64,000 nt of DNA from Thermoactinomycetaceae bacterium (GCA_025449975.1 JANWIG010000017.1:1-64000), one strand, 5' to 3'; shown: positions 51,263-61,605, counted from the first letter of the stretch. Numbers and translations are program-made. Notes: a model not told the origin generated them from the sequence alone.

Positions 51263-51490
51263 ATGATGTTTTCACTAAAATTAAAAGGATTGGTAAAATT
51301 TATCGTTTTATTCATGTTGTTTACATTATTGTTTTACCAAATGATTTCTTTTTTTGCGTCCTACTTTGAAACGCATCATCCGAAAGTTCCTAGTGAGAAT
51401 GTCATCCCAGTCTTGGCGCAAGAAAGTTCGGGCTCGTTGATTGACCAAGTAAAGGAGCGCCTTCAAATCTTTTACTGGTTGGGTGAGTAG
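51263..51490 (+). CDS. DUF4227/YqzK-like small membrane protein
   Basis: Short N-terminal TM protein downstream of fur, as in Bacillus. Confidence 0.7.
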   Translation: MMFSLKLKGLVKFIVLFMLFTLLFYQMISFFASYFETHHPKVPSENVIPVLAQESSGSLIDQVKERLQIFYWLGE

Positions 51491-51535
51491 AAACGATTTC
51501 CCTTTATGAGCTAAAATAAGGTTAGTGGTGAGAAT

Positions 51536-51563
51536 GAATGAACGTCTGTTCATTCTTTTTTTG
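51536..51563 (+). terminator. Rho-independent terminator immediately upstream of deoB
   Basis: GAATGAAC-GTCT-GTTCATTC followed by TTTTTTT. Confidence 0.85.
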
Positions 51564-51582
51564 TGGAGAAAGGAGCGTTTTG

Positions 51583-52764
51583 ATGTTTTCACGAGTTGTT
51601 GTAATTGTTCTCGATAGCGTGGGAATAGGTGCTCTACCCGATGCTGGGGAATATAATGATGAAGGTGCTGATACATTGGGACATATTGCCGAGTTTCAGC
51701 GCGGCTTAACCTTACCCCATCTGGGTCAACTTGGATTAAGTAACATTAAGCCGATCGAAGGTGTGAAGCGTGCCGATCAGCCGAAGGCGCATTATGGGAA
51801 AATGGCAGAGATATCCAAAGGGAAGGATACGACCACTGGTCATTGGGAGATGATGGGGATTTATACAGAAATCCCATTTAAAACTTATCCCCATGGTTTT
51901 CCAGCGGAGTTAATCGCTGAATTTGAAAAGAGAATCGGACGAAAGGTATTAGGCAACCGCGTCGCTTCCGGAACCCAAATCATTGAAGAATTGGGTCCAG
52001 AGCATATGGAAACAGGCGCTGTGATCGTCTATACTTCAGCAGATAGTGTATTTCAGATTGCAGCTCATGAAGAAGTGATTCCGCTTGAAGAGTTATATCA
52101 GATCTGCCAAGTAGCCAGAAGCCTGACCTTAGATGAAAAATATGCTGTTGTTCGTGTGATTGCGCGTCCTTTTATGGGCGAAGCAGGCAACTTTATCCGG
52201 ACGGCCAATCGACGGGATTTCTCTGTAGAGCCACCGGATCGGACCGTATTAAATGATCTAGCGGATGCAGGTCTGGATGTGATTGCCATCGGGAAGATTT
52301 CCGATATTTTTGCCGGAAGTGGTGTGACTCGTTCGCTTCACACCAAGTCCAATATGGATGGGGTGGATCAGCTTATACATATCTTGAACCAACCTTTTCA
52401 CGGACTGGCCTTTGTCAATTTGGTGGACTTCGATGCCAAATACGGGCACCGTCGTGATCCGGTGGGATACGCCAAGGCTCTTGAAGAATTTGATATCCGC
52501 ATCCCCGAAATATTAGCTGCCTTACAGAAAGACGATTTACTGATTATCACAGCGGATCACGGCAATGATCCGACCCATCATGGTACCGATCATACGAGGG
52601 AGTATACACCCTTATTGGTTTATGAACAGAAATCGCTTGGCGAGCGAAAAAACCTGGGAATTCGAACAACATTTGCTGATATCGGAGCTACGATCGCCGA
52701 TAATTTCAAACTACAGCCACCACAAATAGGTCAAAGCTTTTTAAACGAACTGATAGGAAAATAA
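51583..52764 (+). CDS. deoB: Phosphopentomutase
   Basis: [58 protein letters not shown] after GAAAGGAGCG. Confidence 0.97.
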   Translation: MFSRVVVIVLDSVGIGALPDAGEYNDEGADTLGHIAEFQRGLTLPHLGQLGLSNIKPIEGVKRADQPKAHYGKMAEISKGKDTTTGHWEMMGIYTEIPFKTYPHGFPAELIAEFEKRIGRKVLGNRVASGTQIIEELGPEHMETGAVIVYTSADSVFQIAAHEEVIPLEELYQICQVARSLTLDEKYAVVRVIARPFMGEAGNFIRTANRRDFSVEPPDRTVLNDLADAGLDVIAIGKISDIFAGSGVTRSLHTKSNMDGVDQLIHILNQPFHGLAFVNLVDFDAKYGHRRDPVGYAKALEEFDIRIPEILAALQKDDLLIITADHGNDPTHHGTDHTREYTPLLVYEQKSLGERKNLGIRTTFADIGATIADNFKLQPPQIGQSFLNELIGK

Positions 52765-52804
52765 AATGCCCTACCTCGATTCGAAATAACGATACAAGGA
52801 GGAC

Positions 52805-53647
52805 TTGATAATGGAAAAAATCAGAGAAGCAGCGGCGATGATCACAGAAAAATGCCTCATCCAACCACGTATTGGTCTGATCCTGGGTTCTGGTCTCGGA
52901 GGACTAGCGAGTGAAGTCCAAGATGCGGTCACGATTCCTTATCGCCAAATCCCCCATTTTCCGGACTCGACCGTCATCGGACATGAGGGGCAGCTTGTCA
53001 TCGGCACGCTATCCGAACAGCCCGTTGTTGTCATGCAAGGACGTTTTCATCTTTACGAGGGTCATTCCATGGAGACCGTTACCTTTCCGATCCGTGTCCT
53101 AAAAGAACTGGGAGTGGAGATCCTTTTCATCACCAATGCAGCGGGTGGGATTAATAAGAAGTTTCAACCTGGGGATCTGATGGTGATCAAAGATCATGTC
53201 AACATGATGGGACGCAATCCTTTGGTCGGTCCAAATGATGAACAGTTGGGACCGCGTTTCCCTGATATGTCCCAAGCCTATGATCCCGAGCTGCGCAAAT
53301 TGGCTGAACAAGTAGCGGCGAAGCAAGGAACCGAGTTACAAACGGGAGTCTATGTAGGAGTCTTAGGTCCTTCCTATGAAACACCAGCCGAAATTCGGAT
53401 GTTCGGTCAGCTCGGCTGCGATGCGGTGGGGATGTCGACCGTACCAGAAGTGATCGTCGCTCGACATGCGGGCATTCGTGTTCTCGGAGTCTCCTGCATT
53501 AGCAACATGGCAGCAGGTATTTTACCGCAGCCACTCAGCCATGAAGAAGTCATGGAAACGGGAGAACGGGTAAAAGAAAAATTTGCTCGGCTCATTCGTG
53601 GGATTTTGCAAGAAATGAGTGGTTTTAATCAAGGAAGATGCTCATGA
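52805..53647 (+). CDS. punA: Purine-nucleoside phosphorylase
   Basis: [37 protein letters not shown]. Confidence 0.96.
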   Translation: MIMEKIREAAAMITEKCLIQPRIGLILGSGLGGLASEVQDAVTIPYRQIPHFPDSTVIGHEGQLVIGTLSEQPVVVMQGRFHLYEGHSMETVTFPIRVLKELGVEILFITNAAGGINKKFQPGDLMVIKDHVNMMGRNPLVGPNDEQLGPRFPDMSQAYDPELRKLAEQVAAKQGTELQTGVYVGVLGPSYETPAEIRMFGQLGCDAVGMSTVPEVIVARHAGIRVLGVSCISNMAAGILPQPLSHEEVMETGERVKEKFARLIRGILQEMSGFNQGRCS

Positions 53648-54972
53648 ATGCGGTCGAACTCATCCGTAAAAAACGAAACGGTCAAACACTAAGCGAAGAA
53701 GAAATCGATTTTCTGATTCAAGGGTATACGCGAGGCGATATTCCTGATTACCAACTGGCCGCTTGGGCGATGGCGGTTTGTTTTCAAGGGATGAGCGAAC
53801 AAGAAACGGCTGATCTAACGATGGCGATGGTCGACTCGGGTGAGAAAATCGACTTATCGGCGATCAAAGGGATCAAAGTGGACAAACATAGTACAGGTGG
53901 AGTAGGCGACAAGACGACTCTTGTTTTGGCCCCACTCGTAGCAGCTGCAGGGGTTCCTGTCGCCAAAATGTCAGGGCGTGGTTTGGGACATACAGGTGGA
54001 ACGATTGATAAGCTAGAAGCGATCAAGGGATTTAAAGTTGAACTTTCTTCTGAACGGTTTATTCGACAAGTCCAAGAAATCGGACTAGCGCTTAACGCCC
54101 AAACGGTCGATCTTACTCCAGCAGATAAAAAACTATATGCCCTGCGCGATGTAACGGCAACGGTGGATTCGATTCCTTTGATCGCAAGCTCCATTATGAG
54201 TAAAAAAATTGCTACGGGTTCCGATGCGATCGTCCTCGATGTGAAAACAGGAAATGGAGCGTTTATGAAGAAGGAGGCGGATGCTCTTGCCTTGGCTCAA
54301 ACCATGGTCTCGATCGGTCGATTGGTTCAGCGCAATACGGTTGCAGTGATTAGTGATATGAGTCAGCCGCTCGGTTGTGCCGTTGGGAATTCCTTGGAAG
54401 TAAAAGAAGCGATTCAAACTTTGCAAGGTCAGGGACCGGATGATTTAACCGAACTGACGCTCACTCTCGGAGCGCAGATGTTGTTGCTTTCAGGAATTGC
54501 TTCTACGGAGCAGAGTGCGCGAAAACAACTACTCAGCTGTCTTCGTGATGGAAAGGCATTAGCCAAATTAAAACAATGGGTAGCAAGCCAAGGGGGCGAT
54601 GCCGGGCAGATCGATCAGCCTGAGCTTCTTCCCGCCGCACCGTTCCGACAGGTGATCACCGCGGAGAAATCGGGATGGATTCGTCAGATCGATACGGAAG
54701 AGATCGGGCTCGGCGCGATGAGGCTGGGAGCAGGGCGAGCGACGAAGGAGGCGTCCATCGACCATGCAGTGGGTCTGATTTTGCACAAAAAGGTGGGAGA
54801 TTCAGTAAAAGAGGGAGAAAATTTGCTGACGCTCCATCTCCGACATCAAGAAGAAGACAGGGAGGTCATCTCGCGTTTGCAACGAGCGATCCAAATCTCC
54901 TCGGAACCGGTTAAACCTCCGACGCTTCTAAAATATCTCGTAACGCAGGCGGAGACGATCTCTTTTCTCTGA
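53638..54972 (+). CDS. pdp: Pyrimidine-nucleoside phosphorylase
   Basis: [40 protein letters not shown]. Confidence 0.97.
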   Translation: MLMNAVELIRKKRNGQTLSEEEIDFLIQGYTRGDIPDYQLAAWAMAVCFQGMSEQETADLTMAMVDSGEKIDLSAIKGIKVDKHSTGGVGDKTTLVLAPLVAAAGVPVAKMSGRGLGHTGGTIDKLEAIKGFKVELSSERFIRQVQEIGLALNAQTVDLTPADKKLYALRDVTATVDSIPLIASSIMSKKIATGSDAIVLDVKTGNGAFMKKEADALALAQTMVSIGRLVQRNTVAVISDMSQPLGCAVGNSLEVKEAIQTLQGQGPDDLTELTLTLGAQMLLLSGIASTEQSARKQLLSCLRDGKALAKLKQWVASQGGDAGQIDQPELLPAAPFRQVITAEKSGWIRQIDTEEIGLGAMRLGAGRATKEASIDHAVGLILHKKVGDSVKEGENLLTLHLRHQEEDREVISRLQRAIQISSEPVKPPTLLKYLVTQAETISFL

Positions 54973-55086
54973 TTCCATTCAAGCTGTTCCCACGAAGAGG
55001 GTACAGCTTTCTTTTTTATGTTTTTCTTACATAATATTCCTTTCCTCGATCCAGACTAAGGATATGAAAATAGGGGAGGAATGATA

Positions 55087-56244
55087 ATGAAACGGTTTTC
55101 AATCCTAATCTCGACCGTATTGATCACCTTATTGGTATGTCCATGGCATGTTTTTGCTGAACCACAGGTAGAGCTAGCACCACAAGCGCGTTCTGCGGTC
55201 TTGATGGATGCCTCCTCCGGAAAAATCCTTTTTGAGAAAAACAGCCATGAACCGTTGCCACCCGCCAGCATTACCAAAGTGATGACCATGCTGCTGATCA
55301 TGGAAGCGATTGAGCAAGGAAAAATTAAATTGACTGACCAAGTGCGGGTAAGTGAAAAAGCAGCCTCAATGGGAGGTTCGCAAATCTTTTTACAACCTGG
55401 TGAACAGATGAGTGTCGATCATCTGCTAAAGGCGATTGCGATGGCTTCTGCCAATGATGCCTCCGTAGCGATGGCCGAATGGATCGGGGGAACAGAAGAG
55501 CATTTTGTTGAGATGATGAATAAGAAAGCTAAGCAGCTTGGACTGAAACATACGCGTTTTCAAAATAGCAATGGACTTCCGGCGGAAAACCACTATTCTT
55601 CAGCACATGATATTGCTGTGATGTCCCGTGAGTTGTTAAAGTATCCGCTGATTACGAAATATACCGGTGTATATGAAGATTACTTGCGAAAAGATTCACC
55701 CAAACCTTTTTGGCTAGTCAATACCAATAAACTGGTTCGTTTTTATCCTGGAGTAGATGGGCTAAAAACGGGTTATACTTCTGAAGCCAAATTTTGTTTA
55801 ACAGCGACGGCCAAACGGGGACCGATGCGACTAATTGCTGTTGTCATGGGGGAGCCGAATACAAAAATAAGGAACAAAGAAGTTTCCGAGATGTTGGATT
55901 ATGCCTTTAATCAATATACGAATTATATCGTTTATCGCAAAGGAGAGCTCATCGCCAAAAAACAGATCCCCAAAGGCGAACCGGAATGGGTTGAGTTCCG
56001 TGCCAAAGAGCCAGTGAGCTTGATGGTTCGTAAAGGAGAAGATCCCAAAGCGTACTTTAAACGCATCATCTGGAACGATGTCAAAGCTCCGATTCCCAAA
56101 GGAACGGTATTAGGAAAAGTACAGATTAGTAAAGAAGGGCGCGTTGTTACCAATCTGGAGCTGGTTGCAAACGAAGCGATTGAAAAAGCGACATTTTGGT
56201 CCAATATGAAAAAGACACTACGGAAAATATTTTTCCTATCATAG
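55087..56244 (+). CDS. dacF: D-alanyl-D-alanine carboxypeptidase (DacF)
   Basis: PPASITKVMTMLL (SxxK), SAN and KTG motifs (DGLKTGYTSEA), upstream of spoIIA. Confidence 0.95.
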   Translation: MKRFSILISTVLITLLVCPWHVFAEPQVELAPQARSAVLMDASSGKILFEKNSHEPLPPASITKVMTMLLIMEAIEQGKIKLTDQVRVSEKAASMGGSQIFLQPGEQMSVDHLLKAIAMASANDASVAMAEWIGGTEEHFVEMMNKKAKQLGLKHTRFQNSNGLPAENHYSSAHDIAVMSRELLKYPLITKYTGVYEDYLRKDSPKPFWLVNTNKLVRFYPGVDGLKTGYTSEAKFCLTATAKRGPMRLIAVVMGEPNTKIRNKEVSEMLDYAFNQYTNYIVYRKGELIAKKQIPKGEPEWVEFRAKEPVSLMVRKGEDPKAYFKRIIWNDVKAPIPKGTVLGKVQISKEGRVVTNLELVANEAIEKATFWSNMKKTLRKIFFLS

Positions 56245-56252
56245 TAGATGAA

Positions 56253-56296
56253 AAAACGTTACCTTGAAAAATTATGAAGGTGGCGTTTTTTTTTTT
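56253..56296 (+). terminator. Terminator after dacF
   Basis: AACGTTACCTT...AAGGTGGCGTT followed by T run. Confidence 0.75.
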
Positions 56297-56363
56297 GCTA
56301 CGATACGCGAAACGGGTTGCAAATGGAGAAAAGGATCTTATTGGGGGAAAATGGAAGATGATT

Positions 56364-56403
56364 GCAGGGAAAACTAGAAGATTGAGCGAAATATAGTGTC
56401 GAT
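56364..56403 (+). promoter_or_regulatory. Candidate sigma-H/0A-box promoter of spoIIA operon
   Basis: GCAGGGAAA-N12-AGCGAAATA, with TGTCGAT at 56397-56403. Confidence 0.4.
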
Positions 56404-56427
56404 TATGCAAAAAGGGCGGGTGGTGTT

Positions 56428-56781
56428 ATGAGTCTGAAAATTGATATGAAACACTCTCATAATGTCTTGGTCGTGCGACTCATTGGTGAGTTAGATCATC
56501 ACACTGCAGAGAAGGTGCGTGAGCAGATAGAAAAAGAACTAGCCAAAGATATTTATTATCATCTGGTTTTAAATCTAAAGCAGCTCGATTTTATGGATAG
56601 CTCCGGTTTAGGAATGATATTGGGACGCTATAAGAAAGTATCGCAATTGGGTGGGAAAATGGTGATTTGTTCGGTACAGCCATCCATCTATCGATTGATG
56701 GAAATGTCTGGGCTGTTTAAAATTTTGCCGATGTTTGAAGATGAACAGGATGCAGTTTCAGCATGTGGGGTGGCATCATGA
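56428..56781 (+). CDS. spoIIAA: Anti-sigma F factor antagonist SpoIIAA
   Basis: STAS domain, [16 protein letters not shown]. Confidence 0.97.
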   Translation: MSLKIDMKHSHNVLVVRLIGELDHHTAEKVREQIEKELAKDIYYHLVLNLKQLDFMDSSGLGMILGRYKKVSQLGGKMVICSVQPSIYRLMEMSGLFKILPMFEDEQDAVSACGVAS

Positions 56782-57236
56782 CCAAAAAAGAAAAGAAAAA
56801 TTATATGGAGATTACTTTTCCAAGCTTATCAGAAAATGAGGCTTTTGCCCGAGTGGCCGTTGCCTCCTTTATCTCCCAACTCGATCCGACAATGGAAGAA
56901 TTGACTGACATCAAAACGGTTGTCTCCGAAGCGGTGACCAATGCGGTGATCCATGGTTATGAGAACGGAGAGGGAGTGATCTATATTCGCACGGAGATTG
57001 AAGGAGCTAGGGTCAGTATTCAGATTACGGACTATGGGGTTGGGATTGCCGATGTCAGTGAGGCACGGCAACCTCTTTATACTTCCAAACCGGAGTTGGA
57101 ACGCTCCGGCATGGGATTTACCATCATGGAAAATTTTATGGATGAGGTGACGATCCATTCGCAATTAAACAAAGGAACGACCATTTATATGGTGAAATAT
57201 CTAAAAAGCCACCAGCAGAAGCAGCTGGCGAATTGA
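56778..57236 (+). CDS. spoIIAB: Anti-sigma F factor SpoIIAB
   Basis: [39 protein letters not shown]. Confidence 0.96.
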   Translation: MTKKEKKNYMEITFPSLSENEAFARVAVASFISQLDPTMEELTDIKTVVSEAVTNAVIHGYENGEGVIYIRTEIEGARVSIQITDYGVGIADVSEARQPLYTSKPELERSGMGFTIMENFMDEVTIHSQLNKGTTIYMVKYLKSHQQKQLAN

Positions 57237-57246
57237 GGGATGGAGT

Positions 57247-58023
57247 GTGGATGCAGATGTACGGAACACAAAGCGCCAGCATTTATCGGATGAGGAAGTT
57301 CGTCAGCTAATTGAAGCGAGTCAGGCAGGCGATTATGCAGCACGGGATTATTTGATTCAACAGAATATCCGATTGGTCTGGTCCGTTGTCCAACGTTTTT
57401 TAAATCGGGGATACGAAGCAGAAGATCTTTTTCAAATAGGTTGTATCGGTTTGTTAAAAGCAGTAGATAAGTTTGATTTATCTTTTGATGTCAAATTTTC
57501 AACTTATGCGGTACCGATGATTATTGGCGAAATCCAACGCTTTTTACGAGATGATGGCATTGTGAAAGTGAGCCGTTCGTTAAAAGAGATGGCAAACCGA
57601 ATCAAAAAAGCGAAGGATGAGTTGTCCAAACGTTTGGATCGGATTCCTACGGTTCATGAAATTGCGCAAGAGTTGGGTGTAGAGCCTGAAGAAGTTGTGT
57701 TTGCGCAAGAAGCGAATCGCGCTCCTACCTCGATCTATGAGAATGTCTATGAAAATGATGGGGATCCGATTACGTTAATGGATCAAATCGCTGATGATTC
57801 CGAATCCGCTTGGTTTGATAAATTGGCTCTAAAAGAGGCGATTCATCGTTTGAGCGAACGGGAACAGCTGATTGTTTATTTGCGATATTATAAAGACCAG
57901 ACGCAGGCAGAAGTAGCAAAGCGATTAGGTGTCTCTCAAGTTCAGGTATCTAGATTGGAAAAAAAGATTATATTGCGTATGCGAGATGAGTTATCTTTAG
58001 ACATTACTAAAGATGCGCAATAG
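57247..58023 (+). CDS. sigF: RNA polymerase sigma-F factor (GTG start)
   Basis: QNIRLVWSVVQRFLNRGYEAEDLFQIGCIGLLKAVDKFDLSFDVKFSTYAVPMIIGEIQRFLRDDG. Confidence 0.97.
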   Translation: MDADVRNTKRQHLSDEEVRQLIEASQAGDYAARDYLIQQNIRLVWSVVQRFLNRGYEAEDLFQIGCIGLLKAVDKFDLSFDVKFSTYAVPMIIGEIQRFLRDDGIVKVSRSLKEMANRIKKAKDELSKRLDRIPTVHEIAQELGVEPEEVVFAQEANRAPTSIYENVYENDGDPITLMDQIADDSESAWFDKLALKEAIHRLSEREQLIVYLRYYKDQTQAEVAKRLGVSQVQVSRLEKKIILRMRDELSLDITKDAQ

Positions 58024-58261
58024 CCCATTTGTTGATTATCGTCTGCATTGCACCCGATCCAGGGTGTTTTTTTGTTTTAGTGGATGAATTTTGTGGAAAA
58101 AAACTATGATGTTGAGAATAAAATGGAGAAATTGCCGTCGATCAAACGGAGATAAAGAAATCGATTCAGGGATCGAAGTGTTCAAGACTAGAGCGGAATC
58201 ACTTCTCCTTTCCTGTTGCTGATAGGGCGATTCATTAAGATAGAATAATGATTGTCGATAG

Positions 58262-58807
58262 GTGGTATGTATGGAACAAATTAAAAGGAAAGAACTAGAA
58301 CAGCTTCCCTTTGAGCTTCAAGAAATGGAAAGCGATGCTGAGGAGATGCTGATCTACGCTGAACAGTGCTTTTCTTCGCCTTCTCCAGAGGAATGGAAGG
58401 TAGGAGCAATGTGGCTGAAGAAAGCGGCTTTATGCGGACATACCGAGGCCATGTATCAATGGGGCATGAGGTTGTGGGATGGAAATCAGGTAGAGCTAAG
58501 TAGGGAAAATGCAATTGGTTGGATTCTTCGCGCTGCTCAGCGAGGTCATGCTGAGGCGATGTATCGAATTAATCATTGTTTCTATTATGGAGAGCTGCTT
58601 GCCTTGGATCGAGAAGAGGCCGATCAGTGGTTGAAACGAGCAGCAGAAGCAGGTCATCTTTTAGCACGTCGGGAGCTGGAAAATGGTCGTCAGCATCCGC
58701 CTTTTCAAAAGGGAAATCGAGAGGAAAAAAGTTCGAAAAAAACGACAGTTGTCATGATTTCTATTATTTTACTATTAGTTACATTGGCCATTTACTTCCA
58801 ATTATGA
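58262..58807 (+). CDS. Sel1-repeat protein with C-terminal TM anchor
   Basis: Repeats WLKKAALCGHTEAMYQWGMRLWDG / WILRAAQRGHAEAMYRI / WLKRAAEAGHLLARRELENG; C-terminal VVMISIILLLVTLAIYFQL. Confidence 0.85.
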   Translation: MVCMEQIKRKELEQLPFELQEMESDAEEMLIYAEQCFSSPSPEEWKVGAMWLKKAALCGHTEAMYQWGMRLWDGNQVELSRENAIGWILRAAQRGHAEAMYRINHCFYYGELLALDREEADQWLKRAAEAGHLLARRELENGRQHPPFQKGNREEKSSKKTTVVMISIILLLVTLAIYFQL

Positions 58808-59067
58808 CTGGCTTTTTACTCTCGATCAAAAGCACCCAAAGTAGAAAAACATTCAATTACTAAAGGTAATTGGCTAGATTGGGTGTTTATTTTGGAATAA
58901 GGATAGTACAATATGTTTAAGTGACCCATCCAGCAAGCGGGTTCTTTTTTGTAGATATGTCACAGATTTCGATAGATTTGATGATGAAAGAGAAGTAGGA
59001 GGAGTTGTAAAATAGAGTTGTTGTTTTCAACAGTCATTATTTCATTACAATTAAGGAGAATGGGGAT

Positions 59068-60795
59068 ATGGAAAATTATTATGAATTATTAAGCGTATCT
59101 CCTTCGGCATCCAAAGAAGAACTAGAAAAAGCGATTTTTCAGCAACAACGTTTATGGCATTCACGAGTGAATAGTGCGGACTTTGAGCGAAGAGTCAAAG
59201 CAGAACGGATGCTGCGTAAGCTTGAAGAAATCCAAGACGTTTTACTCGATGATGAGAAACGTGAAGAATATAATAGAAGTCTTTTTTCACTCTCTATTTC
59301 TAGTTTTCGTTCGGAAGCAGAAGAGTCCAACGAGACGACAAAGACCGTGCCCGAGGAGAAAGAGAAAGAAGCAGTCAAGTTAATTGAACCGTCGGGAGGA
59401 TCTGAGACCGCACAAGAAGAGACAAAAGAGACGGAGGATTTGGAAACTCCTCACAAAATAACCAAAGATCCTGAAAAAGAAGATCTGAAAGAAGCGACAC
59501 CTTCCGAAGCTGAAAAGCCGGAAGATCAGCAGAAAGATACCATGTCGCCGGATGAAATGTATCGCTTAGGAAAAAGGATGATCGATGAAAACGAAAGTGA
59601 AACGGAGTTAAACAAAGGGATTGAATGGATGATCCAAGCGGCCGAGGGTGGAAGCATTTATGCGATGTATCAGCTGGCACTCTATTTCTTTGAAGGAGCC
59701 GTCTTACCTTCTGATCCTGAAGAAGGAGAAAAATGGTTGGTTCAGGCAGCTGAAGCTGGATATATTCCAGCAATGGTCGAACTAGGTCGTCGGCTACTTG
59801 AAGGGGATCAATTAGAAAGAGATTCAGCCCGAGGAATTGAATGGGTAGGAAAAGCGGCAGATTTGGGAAATGAAAAAGCCAATGCCATTTTAAGTGAATG
59901 GATGTATCAACTCGGAATGCATTTTTTAGGGACCACTTCCAATAAGGAAAAAGGAGCAGAGTGGTTACGTAAAGCGGCTGAAGCAGGTCATGTTCTCGCT
60001 ATGCTTGAGCTAGGCAGAAGACTAGTAGATGGTGACCAAATGGAGAAAAACACGACAGAAGGGATCTCTTGGCTAGTCAAAGCGGCGAAAAATGGGAGCA
60101 GTGAAGCTCAGCAAATTCTCGATGAACGTCGTTCGCGAGAACAAACAAGGCAGACCACAGATCCGACTACCCATATTTTTCAGCCATCCCCGCCCTCTTA
60201 TTCATCTCCAAAGAAGGAAGAGTCCACTTTTTTTCATCAACAATCAACAACAAATGCACCACAGACGCAGATAGCGAAAAAGAATGGTATATCCGCTTGG
60301 ATCAGAACCATTTTGACGATTGTTGCTGTTTTTGTGGGAATCTATGTGATTTCTGATTATTGGATGCAAACAGGAAATACGATTCCACTACCTCCCTCGG
60401 AAACGCCGACCACTCCAGAACAAAATGAAACGGATGATGAAGAGCCGATTGAAAATGTAGACGAGCCAAAAAAGGAAGAGCAAGTAGAACAAAATCGCCA
60501 ATGGGTCCCACCGCGGAATACTACGGATCACAATTCCAATTATCAACAACCGAATAATGGTATGACGAATCCGAATGAAGAAGAAACGACGAATCCGGAC
60601 CAAGGAAGAGATGATGATCCGAATCAAGGAGGAGATGATGATCCTGGTCACGGCGGCGGTGGCGGGGATAGCGGTTCTGGAGGAGATGGCGGTGGTGGTG
60701 GAGATAATCCGGGTACAGGGGATGGTGGAACGCCGAACCCAGGTAGCGGTTCCGGAAGTCCAACCCCACCAACAAATAATGGAGAATCGGATTAA
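59068..60795 (+). CDS. J-like domain + Sel1 repeats + TM + acidic Gly-rich tail protein
   Basis: MENYYELLSVSPSASKEELEKAI..LWHSRVN..ERRVKAERMLRKLEE; about five Sel1 repeats; TM IRTILTIVAVFVGIYVISDYW; low-complexity tail. Confidence 0.85.
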   Translation: MENYYELLSVSPSASKEELEKAIFQQQRLWHSRVNSADFERRVKAERMLRKLEEIQDVLLDDEKREEYNRSLFSLSISSFRSEAEESNETTKTVPEEKEKEAVKLIEPSGGSETAQEETKETEDLETPHKITKDPEKEDLKEATPSEAEKPEDQQKDTMSPDEMYRLGKRMIDENESETELNKGIEWMIQAAEGGSIYAMYQLALYFFEGAVLPSDPEEGEKWLVQAAEAGYIPAMVELGRRLLEGDQLERDSARGIEWVGKAADLGNEKANAILSEWMYQLGMHFLGTTSNKEKGAEWLRKAAEAGHVLAMLELGRRLVDGDQMEKNTTEGISWLVKAAKNGSSEAQQILDERRSREQTRQTTDPTTHIFQPSPPSYSSPKKEESTFFHQQSTTNAPQTQIAKKNGISAWIRTILTIVAVFVGIYVISDYWMQTGNTIPLPPSETPTTPEQNETDDEEPIENVDEPKKEEQVEQNRQWVPPRNTTDHNSNYQQPNNGMTNPNEEETTNPDQGRDDDPNQGGDDDPGHGGGGGDSGSGGDGGGGGDNPGTGDGGTPNPGSGSGSPTPPTNNGESD

Positions 60796-60901
60796 CCATC
60801 CCATCCAATGGTGGAATATCTCATCCGCCCAACGGTATAGCTTCTGATTGAGCGGTCGAGGGTTCAGATAGCCCACATGGTTGCCCGTAAGATCAATCAA
60901 C

Positions 60902-60931
60902 TTCAAAGTCCCAACGGGACTTTTTTTTTGC
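60902..60931 (+). terminator. Terminator after the J-like/Sel1 gene
   Basis: AAAGTCCC-AAC-GGGACTTT followed by T run. Confidence 0.85.
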
Positions 60932-61047
60932 CAAAATGGGAGATGATCAACCGTTTGGAGTGTTTCCATGAATCGTTAGCATATACTAAGGACAATCCTT
61001 TTTTAGGATACAATCGATAAATTCGTCACAAAGGATGAGAAAGGTTC

Positions 61048-61605
61048 ATGAAACGTAAAGTAATCCTCGTAACAGATGGTGACCAGAATGCCAAAGAAGC
61101 CTTGGAAGTGGTAGCACGGAATATTGGGGGAAGATGTATCTCTTTATCTGTGGGAAATCCTACGCCGCTTTCAGGGGAGATGATTGTCAATTTAATTAAG
61201 ATCGCTCATCACGATCCCGTGCTGGTGATGTTCGATGATTGTGGTCATGCCAAAGAAGGTTTGGGTGAAAAAGCGTTGTATTATGTAGCCACTCATCCTG
61301 ATATTCAGGTGCTCGGGGTTCTTGCTGTCGCTTCCAATTGTTATAGCGGCAAAGGCACTCCCATTCAGATGTCTGTAGACCGGTATGGCAAAATAATCAA
61401 TGAAGGGGTAGATAAACATGGCATTAGACAAAAACATCTACCTAAAAGGATCTATGGTGATACAGTGGGCGTCTTAAATGAACTTGCTATTCCGGTAGTG
61501 ATCGGAATTGGCGATATTGGTAAAATGAATCGCAGGGATCATATCAGCAAAGGTTGTCCGATTACGACCAAGGCGGTTCAACTGATCTTACAACTGTATC
61601 GTTAA
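61048..61605 (+). CDS. spoVAEA: Stage V sporulation protein AE (SpoVAEa-like soluble protein)
   Basis: KRKVILVTDGDQNAKEALEVVARNIGGRCISLSVGNPTPLSGE; located just before lysA. Confidence 0.88.
   Translation: MKRKVILVTDGDQNAKEALEVVARNIGGRCISLSVGNPTPLSGEMIVNLIKIAHHDPVLVMFDDCGHAKEGLGEKALYYVATHPDIQVLGVLAVASNCYSGKGTPIQMSVDRYGKIINEGVDKHGIRQKHLPKRIYGDTVGVLNELAIPVVIGIGDIGKMNRRDHISKGCPITTKAVQLILQLYR

Noticed and set aside
60796-60905. Possible tRNA or gene remnant (GGTCGAGGGTTCAGATAGCC...) after the J-like/Sel1 gene
   Set aside because: No cloverleaf could be formed and no protein similarity recognised; likely ordinary 3' UTR before the terminator.
60388-60969. 193-aa minus-strand ORF opposite the acidic tail
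   Set aside because: It is the antisense of a low-complexity Gly/Asp/Pro coding region with repetitive Ile/Arg/Ser content and also spans the terminator; no RBS or family resemblance.
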